This document shows, in pieces, positions 13,480-25,400 of a DNA stretch of 64,000 bases. Source of the DNA: Cristatella mucedo (taxonomy: Eukaryota; Bryozoa; Phylactolaemata; Cristatellidae); contig WPIO01000089.1 in NCBI GenBank assembly GCA_009760855.2, forward strand, positions 141,001-205,000, written 5' to 3'. A program made the position numbers and the translations under genes. Position 1 is the first letter of the stretch. Every line of letters begins with the position of its first letter. Below the pieces are notes generated by a model. That model made no database searches, had not been told where the DNA came from, and saw nothing but the letters and a program-made list of their open reading frames with translations.

Positions 13480-14650
13480 TCCTAAAGCGTTCTGGAAACT
13501 CCACGACCACGTTGAAGAATCATCAAGAACAGATGGAATGGATTTTAGTATACATGCCGGAGGACTTACACCCAAGGAAGAGCCTGTGAAAAATAAGAGA
13601 ACTAAAACGAGTACCGATTTTCTGAGACGAGAGTCCGAAGGAGATTGTTACCGATCTGGCTACATACGGAATATCGATTAGCGCTATCACTAGAAATAAG
13701 TATATACGGCAATCAATCTCACGCGACGAATTCAGACTTCCAGCAAACAAAACCGGTGTGATAAAGCTGGTGTATGATAATTTACGAAGAAAAGAGAAAC
13801 AAAACGATTGCTGACATCAAGGGAAAACTCGAGAGTGGTGTAACGTTTAGCTTGACTGTGGATGGGTAAACAACATTGAGAGGATGTCGATTTTTCGGAG
13901 TCAAAATTCACAATAGCCGCGATAAAAAGCAATCCAGACGGGTCTTGTTCGCATATTCGGTTCGTGCACTGCCCTCGATATGGTCTAATCAATGTAACGC
14001 CATTTGAGCGTTTTTGGAATATCACTGGAGAGTGATTTTGTGGGATCTGGACAGGACGTTGCTGCAGTAAATAAGAAGTGTATTAGCTACATTGATGTCA
14101 CTGACAGTTCTGCTTAAACCGTGGTCTGCACATTGGAGTATGTGACATTTTGTGCAAGAAGAGTACGGATGTGAACGATTTAAACCTAGATAGTAACACT
14201 ATTGATGAAATGAACAATTTTGAAGCAGGTACGGACTTAAAAGTGATCAGCGATGGTACATTAAAAGAAGACGTCGATTACCACGATATGCTCCCAAAAT
14301 CATGCAAGCTTGTCAAATTCATCAAATAATCAAGTGTTCAAAATAATGTCTCTCAATCCAAAGGAAAAGCTGAGTTCGGACTTTTATCTTTAATAGCGAC
14401 TATAAAATTGTTGGGATGGAGTTCGAGCGCGTCTTCACGTCAAGATTGAATTGCATCTTGACGTGAAGACTCTATCCCAACAATTTTAGAGTCGCTTTTA
14501 AAGATAGAAGTCGCCATCCGCGAGACACTAACACAATTCAATGCGCTGGAAATAATTGAGACATTGGATTTTGACGCTCTCAAAACTCTTCTGAAGGCAA
14601 CGGAACCTAAGAAACTTACTGTTGAGAATCTAAGCCGAGAACGTGACGGT
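13480..14650 (+). pseudogene. hAT transposase pseudogene
   Basis: Several blocks read as hAT transposase, but in different frames and with stops. One is near 13832-13915 (FSLTVDG, stop, TTLRGCRFFGVKIHN), matching the conserved 'LT-D-WTS...F.GV..H' block; the tryptophan position is now a stop. Another is near 14290-14325 (LPKSCKLVKFIK). A third, at 14471-14646, is open for 58 codons (SIPTILESLLKIEVAIRETL ... LKATEPKKLTVENLS), the region before the C-terminal dimerisation domain. The segment is interrupted just upstream by an inverted duplication of itself. No complete catalytic triad can be traced. Confidence 0.75.
14381..14510. repeat. near-perfect inverted repeat (fold-back) in the hAT pseudogene
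   Basis: The left arm 14381-14446 is the reverse complement of the right arm 14455-14510, with few mismatches and about 10 extra bases (TTCGAGCGCG) in the left arm. The loop is about 8 nt. The right arm belongs to the transposase coding sequence, so the left arm is an inverted duplication of coding sequence. Confidence 0.85.
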
Positions 14651-15153
14651 CATGAGTGCTGACGCAATTTTAGAATTTATGTTCAACAAGCTCTCTAACA
14701 TAAGTCTCAAAGATCCAACTGTCACCCGATAACTAATTCGCTAAATTTCGCAGGAAATTGAGCGGCTAGTTTATTTGGAGCCAACGATGTAAAAGTTGAT
14801 GTCGAACAGTCGTCAAATGATGTCGAAAGTGTAAACTAGTCTCTGCAACATGAATTGAATTTGTTGCTTCAAAAAATGGATCACCAATTACAGTCGGAGG
14901 GCAAGGCACTTTCAAATTGCTCAAGTCCGAATTCACGATCTCCAGGAACTCTGGCCAGCGAACTGAAAATCTCCAGAAATTGCACTTCGCGATTTTATTC
15001 ATTAAACCGACATCAACATATAGTGAAATATCTTTTTAGGCCTGTAGGCATGTCTGTAGACAATTAAGGTCTCATCTCTCAGAGAAGTCGCTTAATGCAC
15101 TTGTATTCTTCAATTATTCTTATAAGATTGAAACATGTATTTATAACTTATCG

Positions 15154-15154
<1 letters not shown>

Positions 15155-15199
<45 letters not shown>
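15155..15199. repeat. (TA)n microsatellite
   Basis: A pure TA tract near the right end of the hAT element. Confidence 0.95.
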
Positions 15200-15202
<3 letters not shown>

Positions 15203-15346
15203 TGCGGTGTTCACCACACAAATAAGCTATATTGACTGTAAAATTAGTGAAAAAGTGGAAAAAACCCAGTAAACAACAGCTAGTAACAGCCGGTTTTGAA
15301 AAAATTGAAAAGAGTAAACAGCTGTTTTTCAAACCCTAGATAGGAG

Positions 15347-15869
15347 GCTTATCTCGTGGAAAATTGTGTGGCCTATGTACTTATTGGTCGGTCTGCAATC
15401 ATGTAGGCCGGTTGGCTCATCGTGCTTTAATTGAGTAGGTTAGGTATGCGATAGCGCTGTAGGTGGGGTGCCTTACAGAGGTTTCATTCGCTTACAGAGG
15501 CTCCAACAGGCACACCCTCTAGCTTTCCCACGAGTCGGCCAATACTGGCAGCTGCTTTGGGTAACGTTTCCCTTCCCAGCTAGGGTGTGTAAGTTGCAAA
15601 TAACAATAAGGCTCAGAACAAACGAAGTTAATTGAACAAATAATTCGAGGGAACCGAACTAAAACCTAAGGTAGTTGTGCGAATGTAGTGGGCACCTATA
15701 GGCATGCTCACTTCGAGTCACAGTATCTAGAGGCATCGGCATATTGGGAACAGGCCACCAATGGCTTGTTAAGGAACAGTAACAGTTTTCTGAGGAGGCT
15801 GTGCCTGCATTTTTAGGCTATCACACTCGCGATGGTCAGGCAAGGCCAACCTAGCACCACTGTTGGGTG
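15347..15869. other. unassigned DNA, no gene seen
   Basis: No frame over 60 codons, no recognised repeat. Confidence 0.45.
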
Positions 15870-16365
15870 TGTTGTTACAACCGGGGTTCTACAATCGGGT
15901 TGTTTCCACATCCGGTCAGAACTAGGCCGAAAGCATAGCTAACGGTGCTAGTCTCAGCCGATGCGAAGCGAATACTGGTGACTCTTGAACCTTGTATCAC
16001 GGCTAGCGACTTGAAGGTGCAGCACCAATGCACACGGGTATTCCTAAAGTAGCAGAAACACGGCCTCAACGAATACCACCCATACCTCAGCATAACAAGT
16101 CCATTCCAATTGTGTAGAGAAGTCTATTTGACAGTGATGGAGGGTTACAGCCAATCAACAGCTGCCATGGCGTACACCAAAGGTTCGGTGGCCTAGGGCT
16201 CAAATGCCATTGCCAACTCCTGAGGCACAACTGACTGTCCATCTGATGGCATGGGGTTTTATACTCGGCCACAGATTATCGCCTAAGCAGTTCCAATCCG
16301 TTGCAACTCAGGAACCGTGAATAATGATTATCAGTCATAATCTGGCTGACTTAGCCCCTCACCGG
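15870..16365 (+). repeat. dispersed repeat, copy B (unclassified)
   Basis: The second member of the family described at 10187-10668, in the same orientation. The two share landmarks in the same order over about 480 bp, including GGTGCAGCACCAATGCAC here against GGTGCAGCACAAATGCAC there. No coding frame is conserved between the copies, so it is probably a non-coding repeat such as an LTR, SINE-like or MITE element. Confidence 0.7.
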
Positions 16366-16403
16366 TTCAGTGTGCTGATCTACAAAGCTAGGATGCTCCA
16401 TGG

Positions 16404-16424
16404 GGGGGTGGGTGGGTGTGTGTG

Positions 16425-16475
<51 letters not shown>

Positions 16476-16501
16476 TGTTGTGTGTGTGTGTGTGGTGTGA
16501 G

Positions 16502-16562
<61 letters not shown>
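16404..16562. repeat. interrupted (GT)n microsatellite
   Basis: GT repeats starting in a G-rich run (GGGGGGGTGGGTGGGTG) and broken near 16468, 16478 and 16492-16504 by GG and GAGAGG interruptions, then pure to 16562. Confidence 0.95.
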
Positions 16563-16564
<2 letters not shown>

Positions 16565-16565
16565 C

Positions 16566-17282
16566 ACCATCTGTATGCCAGCAGTGGAGTTATGGCCGAG
16601 CTGCTGTCGTTGGTCTTGTAAATATCGGTCCTCTGGCATAGCACCCCTCTGCGACCTGGCAGGCATAGGGGGTAGGACTGGGGTACTTCTTGGTGAAGAA
16701 AGGTAACGGCTGAAACCTTGGCTCTCTTGGCGGCCCTAATGAAGTAGACTAAAGGACTGGATATATCGCATGGCTGCTGTCGGTGACATTCAGTGGTACT
16801 GACATCAGCAGATGCTTAATTACTGATGGATGAGCCAAACTAGGTGGAAACACACCGTTTGAGCGATGGTACTTAGGGTAGTAAGTACAGCAGTCTACCC
16901 TGCAGAAGTATTTTTTGAAGAATTTTATCTGGGGGAGGTAATACCAGCAACATTTTTATGTAGGGGAAGGTAAGACCTGCAAGATTTTCGTATAGGGTGC
17001 AAAACATGCATGTAATGCATTTTGTTAGCTCACAATCATAGTGCTTATTCGATACACACTCGGCAGTTGCTCATCGAGTGAAAGTAAAACATAATTTCAT
17101 CGTTGATAGGGGAAGGGGCATAGGTATAGAGCGGCAGCGCAGATCCCGGCCTGCCATGGGGGAATGCCCCTTTGCTCTGCCAGTGCGTATATATGTACAA
17201 GTATATATCTCACGTCTGGCCTGTAGTCACAAAGAGGATAAAGGCTATGGTACACTAAAGTTTTCAATAACGACACAAGGTG
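16566..17282. other. unassigned DNA, no gene seen
   Basis: Unique-looking sequence between two simple repeats. The frame that runs from 17078 into the (GGCA)n tract is an artefact of the stop-free repeat. Confidence 0.45.
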
Positions 17283-18126
<844 letters not shown>

Positions 18127-19052
18127 TGCCAGAGCACAGCCCACACACAATCATGTGATGCGGCTCAGGTACCGTAAATACTGTAAATACCCCAACTTGC
18201 AGGTGGCCATATGCAGGTGTGGTTTGGGTCTGCGTGGATGGTGATATGAGCAACTGCTGGGGGGGGGGGGTACCAGAGGAGCTAAGGGGATGCTGACAAC
18301 CAGTCGAGGGTTCATTACTAGCTACTGACTGCTTGGCCAAAATCGTTGTTACGCCGATGGGATAGGCAATTGTTAGGGCCGGCTTCCCGTGACTCATTTG
18401 TGGCCTAAGGAAATTGTGCTGCTGGTGTAAAAACACATTTTACCGACCTTTTCTGGGTATCTAAAGGTGCCATGACACGGCCGATTTTTAAAAGTAGCAC
18501 ACTTTCTTGGTATCTAGAACGAGTTTAAATCAAACGAGTGAATGACATTCCTTATTGGCAGGCAGAGAAATCAGCTATAAGCCTAGGTTACCATGTAGAC
18601 AGCAGAGGGACATCCAGTAACTCACATCCCAGCCGGCGACCAAAGGTCATGGCGTTGCCTGATATCGACCACAGTACCTACTTTAAGAGCTAGTTTCAGT
18701 AGCCCGCACAGCGATGCCAGAATCTCTAGATTTCACGTGCGTTGCTATTGTGCTGCACGAGAAGTAAGAGCCATAACTCTCGAACTGCTTGCTTTTCACG
18801 CCAACAATGAATGCTGGACAGTGTCGCAAACTCCTGAGGTCAAGCACGGGTCAGTAGCTGCAGTGGTACCGAGAATGCCAGCACTCAAAACTCCAAAAAG
18901 AATGCATCAAATGAACAAAGCATCAATCGGCCTACAATAAGCACGATATTCTGGCAAGCAAGATTATCTCGTGAGTAAACGAGGCGTGGCATCGAGAACA
19001 ACAAAACCAACACTGACAGTAGAAAAAGCCATGACTATGAAGAGCTGTTTGT
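18127..19052. other. unassigned DNA downstream of the CALML4-like gene
   Basis: Contains a poly-G run near 18259-18270. No coding exon or known transposable element recognised. Confidence 0.45.
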
Positions 19053-19058
19053 TTTATT
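19053..19058 (-). other. candidate polyadenylation signal for the CALML4-like gene
   Basis: An AATAAA hexamer on the minus strand, 178 bp after the stop codon. It is the nearest canonical signal that I see downstream of the terminal exon. Confidence 0.5.
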
Positions 19059-19235
19059 CATTAGCACTCCCCTAATCAAACTTAAAAATTTCCAATAAAT
19101 TACATGCTAAGTGCAAATACGGTCACTGGCTTACAGGCCTAAGTATTCCAAATGGAAATCATTTTGTCGACAAACACTTTTTCACTTCAGCCGGCTTGTG
19201 CACAGTCTCGAGCTGCCCAGGAATGAGCTGGATCC

Positions 19236-19333
19236 TTAAAAGTAGTCCGGAATAGGAGTAAGTAGAACCTTCACTATTGCATCATAGTTCACGTGACTTC
19301 CGCTCTGGCCAGCTTCCTTGAGGAGCTTGTCGA
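19236..19333 (-). CDS. CALML4: CALML4-like exon 5 (EF-hand 4 and C-terminus)
   Basis: The acceptor is GTTGTAG. The exon opens with the last two bases of the split Val codon, then [19 protein letters not shown] and [12 protein letters not shown], then TAA. Val-Asp followed by a charged helix and NYDAI match the start and second helix of the fourth EF-hand. The loop lacks acidic ligands. The ending with Pro-x-Pro-Asp-Tyr is reminiscent of the CALML4 tail. Confidence 0.9.
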
Positions 19334-22300
19334 CTACAACGTCGAGGTGAAACATTTCGCGGTCACTCGTGCCAAGCGCACGGCCCAACACACCAGACCG
19401 GAGCCCTCACGGCTAATAATATCGCAGCAAAGCTTAAGTGGCAACGACTGCAAAAGAGCAGCGGTCAACGGGAACAGAGTGAAGGCACACGAGTAGGTAC
19501 AACGATGAAGCCACGGGACAAACTGCACTTTGGCTTCGTCGGGCGACCCAGGCAGCAGCGGCAGCAGTAGAAAGCCCTACGAGCTGTCTATCGAGGATGC
19601 TTCTTCATGTATATCACCTCAGCATATCACCGGTGCTCACGATATTTTACACGCTGCCGTGCAACACGGGACCGAAGCAGCGGTGTGACCGAATGCAGCA
19701 TGGGCATACGGCAACTTGTGCACAACACGATACGTCGCACGAACATCAGCAGGCAAGTATATAAAGATGACAAAGTGATAAGTGATGGTGATAAGGACTA
19801 CCCCGCTTCATCCCGGACAGGGCCAAACTTATAAGTAGCTTCAACCTTGCACACACTTCTACGAGCAGCAACAGTTGAACTTTAAGCGGCTTACAGTCAG
19901 AGATACTCTGGTCGGCTAAAGGGCAGTTAATATGCACCCTCGGATTTTTTCGGTATTAGGCCACTGGTTGGTTGGATAGCAAAGGACGGTACGGACGCAA
20001 CTGCCATACAGAGGCAGAAGCACGCCGATGGTGGCAGTGACACTTTGATAGACGACACTTTCTGTTTACAATGCATTAAATTTAATTATGTCGGGACCCG
20101 AGTAGATAAAGCATGTATGTATCAAGCTAATGGTTCAACCAGGTTTGATCATATTATCTGATTATAAAATTCCTTTGTATAGCCCTAAGAAAAAAATTGA
20201 TCTTCATCCAGGCGCTTTCATATGCCGCAGAGCTCAAGCTCACGACCTTGATCGTTAAAGGCAAGCACCGTACCACTGGGCCAAACAAAAGCACACAGTC
20301 TCTTAATTTAATGAAACCCAGTAATTCGCATTATCGGGCAGCATGGTGGACGGTTTTCAGTCAGGTCGAGATTACTCCTAACTAGCTTCCTTGGATAGCT
20401 GCTCAGATGTTTCTTTTTCAAGCAGGGAAGCGGTCGCTGCTGCTGCTGCTGCTACTACTGCTGAGAAGCACAAGGCAGCAGCTGTGCAGGCTAAGAGCTA
20501 CACCACACCATGAACATACGTATGTGTGGCCAAGTAAATGCATATCTATGTGCGTATGTATGCATGCATGCATGCACGTATGTAAGAATGCACGGATGTG
20601 TCTGTAATTCCACAGCCACGAGGACTAAATAGGTGTTTTGCTGATGAATTCTCCAGAGGTGGCACTGGCAGCCGCAGTGGGAACAGCAATAGCTGCAGCC
20701 GCATCGAGACGCATGCATACTCGCCTTCCTGTGGTGCCAGCTTCTCCCCAAATGTAGTCAAAATACTTCGGAATTCTTTGAGAGAAATGGTGCCCGTATT
20801 CTGCTTATCGTGGGCTCGGAAGGCAGCCTTGATTTCGTCTTGGCAATTTTCGACAGTGGAATGCTCATGCATAATGTCCAGAAATATGGCAAAGTCGACC
20901 CTATCATCTGGAAAAAAACAGGTGCAACGATTCAAAAGTGAGAAGCAACCTGAGACGTTCGAAGCTGCGCAGGCACAGCAATGGCCGACATCGCCAGTGT
21001 GCCGAATCAGAGCGAGTGCAGCCGTGCCAGCGAGTGGCATTTGCTGCCGTCACGCTCAGGTCGCCCTCTGCCATTCATTGAGTGCTTATGAACTCTTCTG
21101 ATCCACGGAAGTGGGGCATAGTGGGTCACCAAACACCCGCAACTAAGAGAATCCTCACACCTTCTGAAGAGCGTTGTCGTAAGCCAAAGTCGAGCAGTCC
21201 AGATTGCTTGGGCAGTGCATCACATGCCTGGGCAGTGCAGTACATACTTGGGCAGTGCACAGGTGGCCACTTGTACGTGTGCCATCTCGGTCACACTGCA
21301 ATGGGCGAAGAATGGCAGCTGACAAGTTTGGGCTGGAAGGATGCTTTGCCGGTGCGCTAGCGTGTCACCTGCTCCACTTCTGACGCAAGCACACTAGCAC
21401 ATCGACTTGCCACGGGTCTTCTCGTGGCGCTAAGGTACTACCCTAAGGTAGCGATGCCTTTCAGGCTGGCCACTTGCATGCATTGCCACTCCCCTCTCCC
21501 GTTACATATGCTGCAAGCAATGGTCGAGCCCACGACCCAGGTCCTTAAAGGCAAGCACCTTGTCTATAGGTAGTACATTAGCTATATTTCTTATATGAGT
21601 ATCTTGCCTTGGGCATTATGCTAATTTGAGCCGAAAAGCACAGCATCCGAAGGCCCAACACATTGGTCAACCGTAGCACACGTCTGAAGCAGTCAAGCTT
21701 AATAGGAGCGCTGTACATTCATAACCAGATGGTAATGTGAGGTTGTAGCAGTTGAAGAATTGTTTTCGATACCTGAAAATGGGCTGGTAAAGCCATTTTA
21801 GAGAAGTCTAGTGGGATTTTGTTAGTTTCTCTGCAAAATATTTCTCATTCTCAACTAAATTACAATTCAACAACATTCCCTGATAAATAACCTCCAAAGG
21901 CTTCCATTAAGAATCGTTTTAATTCACTGGTCTCTAGGCACTTGGACTGTAGACCTGTTTCATTTCAAAGGTCTCACTCTGGACCTTTCAAATGGTTTTT
22001 CGGCTCACCGTGTCAGCTCAGGCACAGGTAGAAATGGCTTGCAGCACAGTTTCAATTGAGAGCCTGTGGTGCCGACAGCAGATTCAGCCGTATCACAGAG
22101 ATGCAGTAGACCATCTCCTTAAAAATATTGTGTCAGCTATAAAAATCTGTACTGATATGAGTCATGGTGATACCAAACCAGGGTACAACATCCATTTCTA
22201 CAGGTTGCTTCGGCTTGGGCAGCCACTCAACTGTGGCAGGCGAATATGTACCTGTTCCAGTCAGCTTTTCCGGTTGTAGGACATTTCCCCCCTGGTGGAC

Positions 22301-22359
22301 CCTAGGACATTGCCCCCCCAGGTAAGACATTTCCCCTATGTTGATGAATGTATAAGTAA

Positions 22360-22453
<94 letters not shown>

Positions 22454-25400
22454 ATATATATATATGATCAAATGAAGTTCACACTCTAATGAAATAAAAT
22501 CAACTCAGTATAATTGGAAGGATTGGAAGGATGGTTTGTAATGGAGCGAGTGGCGGCGGCAGCTGCAACTGCAGCGGTTGCAGCATCGATGAGCTATACA
22601 GTTCGGTCCAGCTCGATGCCGCCAGGCACGTGTTCGTACCCGTCAGAGCGGGCGCGCTACGGCGTGCCGCATGTTCCTGCAAATGAGCGCGAAGCCTCAG
22701 AGGTCTACTGAGTATAACTCGATCTCAAGAGATCTCATTACACCCTAATACACACTAATTAAAGCTCGGAATACGAGCAAGGGTAGATTTAGGCGGCTGA
22801 GGCGCAGCCTGTCCTAAATCCTCAACCCACTAAACCCTAAACCATACACCGGAGAATGTCCTACCCCAGGGGGGATGTGGGGGGGGACGTTGTGGGGAAT
22901 GGGAAAGGGTGGGGAATGTCTGTACCCGGCTTTTCCTTGCCCTAGCACAGTCATCTTTTTTGTTTGTCCCCTGTGTGCTTTGCATTGGCACCTGTGCATG
23001 ATTCAGTGCATGCTACTAACACTCGATCTAACTAATCAGTGGCAGTGAGTGTCTTCATGTTTTCCTAAGCATGCTGACCTAAGCATAATCATTGCTTGCT
23101 TTTTCAGGCTTGATAACTTGTATGAAACAAACCCTCGGGGAAAGATTCTCTTTCAGCAAGTTATAAAGCACATGGATGGAGATCACATTCTCTTAGGCCA
23201 CTAACCAAGCCAATATTATTGTTATCATTAATAGAGACAGATTGAATATGTCACCGGGGTTGTCAACTCAAGACAGCCCTATCCAGGAGCTGGGGGACTG
23301 ATGTACACCATAGTAACATTTAACTGCAATGTTGCCCTCAATGTAATTCGGTGATCTGAAGGCCAATAGATGCACCGATGCACACTGTACGGCCTCTGTC
23401 CAGTCCTCGGCTACATGTGTATCACACCACAGATCTTGTGTTATCGTGCAAATGCTTAGTCGATTGATGGCCAGCAAAGACCTCCATCCCATGACCAACT
23501 TTAGACAAATCAGGACACCTGCTGAAAGTCGAGCCCCCATCTGACCCAAGAAAGAGAGAGATGGTGATGCACCCAGTGCACTAGTTCAAGATTATAAAGC
23601 AAACACAATAGCAGCACACCCGTTACTTCAAAGCAGCTACATGTTGCACAGCCAAAAGAACCACATTGATTGATCTCCAATGCAAATATATTGTTTAGAA
23701 AATTACTAGCCACTGGGCAAAGGCCGTGTCCGTCAGCAATCGACTGCTAGTTCGAATGAACGCATATGCGACCAGCGGCAACATCAGCAGCTGAAATTAC
23801 CTTTATGGTACTTTCTCCAGTATTCTTTAATATCCGCGAGCGTAGGACTGAACCCAAGGGATCTCATCAGGAATGAGAGGCTATCCGGTTTGGATAAGTG
23901 GCCATCCTTGTGGTAGAGATAGAAGCATTCTCGGAATTCTGTCCAACGAAATGCAGATCAGCAAAGGAGGTAACCACACCAGCTGCAAGGCAGGCAATGT
24001 GTACGACAGGCAAATTAATCAAGGAAAACCACGTGCTGTGCTCTTTTGTCTGTTCGTTGCAAAGGGAGTCAGCAAAAACGGCTCCACAAAACCGGCCTAG
24101 TACCATTAGACGGACAGAGCAGCATGAGTTCAGTCGGCAGAGCACCGGGCCAGAGGTAGGAGCAATGGGAAAACAGCAGTAGCAACAGCTCAATCGGCAG
24201 GGCACTGCACCGAAAGCAACCAGTGGTTTTGGGCCGATGGCAAATGGCCCTGGGTCGTTCTGTATTTTCAAATATTGGGATTGCTATGACAACATTGCAT
24301 TCCTAGACACCATTCTACAGACCCACAGTATTTTGCATTGGTAGTGCAATTGAAATGGCTAATGTCTATCAGGAAAAGAACCGGTAACGATGCTTGAAGG
24401 TTGCCATGGCACGTAGCTGAAAGCTGGCAGAACTGACTGTAAGGCTGATGAGGCCATCAAGTGAAAGGTCACTTTGGAACAGGGCACCCTGATTGCAGAT
24501 GCTGCGAGAGATTTGCTGGCCGAGCCCATTTTTAGGGCTAGGCTTTCCAATTTCCAAGTAACACTATGCTTGCCGATTGCTAGTGAGTTGGTTCCACCCT
24601 CATTCAAATTTGAGACAGTTACCTGCCATCCAAGTACAAATGCCAGCAATATGGGCTGCAAGGGAGTTGAAAGAGTTCGAAAAGCTGGAAGAAAGGGAAG
24701 GGATGATCAAAGCACATGTACAGCTGTGTGTCGTCTGCATAAAAATAAAAACCTAAATTGCAGCACGAAAATTTGGGCCGGTTAGATACAGCCAAGCGGA
24801 CTAAGCTTTCGTGATATTCGGACTAGACTTCTGTAATTCACTACTAGCAGATCTTCCTGCCTGTACAATAAGATGCTTAAAACTTGTGCAAAATTGTGGA
24901 AACAGGCTTGACCGGCAATAAATGTTGCCCCCTATTGCAGTGCTTCTCACCGACCTGTACTTGCTCCCACCAAGCAATGTATCGAGTTCAAGGTTAAGGT
25001 GCTCGCCTTTAACGACCACAGTCAAGGTGAATGTATTTGATGATTGAGGTCGTGGGCTCCAGCCACGTGAAATGTATGAAGCACTTGAATAGAGATTAAA
25101 TTCTCTTAGGGTGCTATTAAAAAGATTTATATATTTTTTCATGGTTCCATCACTCAATTAACAAAATATTAGCTGATTTAACAGTCTTATTTGTACAGAG
25201 GCAGAAGAGCCTTAACGGCTATCGCCACCACTTGCATTTGGCAATAAAAGATCACCCACTGCGGGATACGAATCAATTTCGTGAAGAGTGAGCATCTTAC
25301 AAGCTCATTCCTTTGCTTGCTCTTGCCTACCTATACCTTCTAAATAGGTCCTAATCTGGTTACACATCGTGCCATCCGGTCTTGTTATTTAATTGATTTA

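Larger units (their letters stand above)
13059..15338 (+). mobile_element. hAT-superfamily DNA transposon, inactive
   Basis: The left end starts TAGGGTTTCTAG and the right end, read on the minus strand, starts TAGGGTTTGAAA. Both ends carry CAGCTGTTT-type subterminal repeats (near 13095 and 13125 on the left, near 15315 on the right). The flanking octamers, GACATGAG at 13051-13058 and GATAGGAG at 15339-15346, agree at six of eight positions, as expected for an aged 8-bp hAT target duplication. Inside lie decayed transposase segments, a fold-back (14381-14510) and a (TA)n tract (15155-15199). The coding region is broken by frameshifts and stops, so the element is dead. Confidence 0.82.

Noticed and set aside
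20546-21040. The 164-codon minus-strand frame around CALML4-like exon 4, taken as one intact protein
   Set aside because: Only 20725-20907 matches the EF-hand family; the flanking residues are intron read-through, and good splice signals bound the matching part.
23867-24271. A 134-codon minus-strand frame overlapping CALML4-like exon 3
   Set aside because: It is out of frame with the conserved EF-hand reading (EFRECFYLY) of the same bases.
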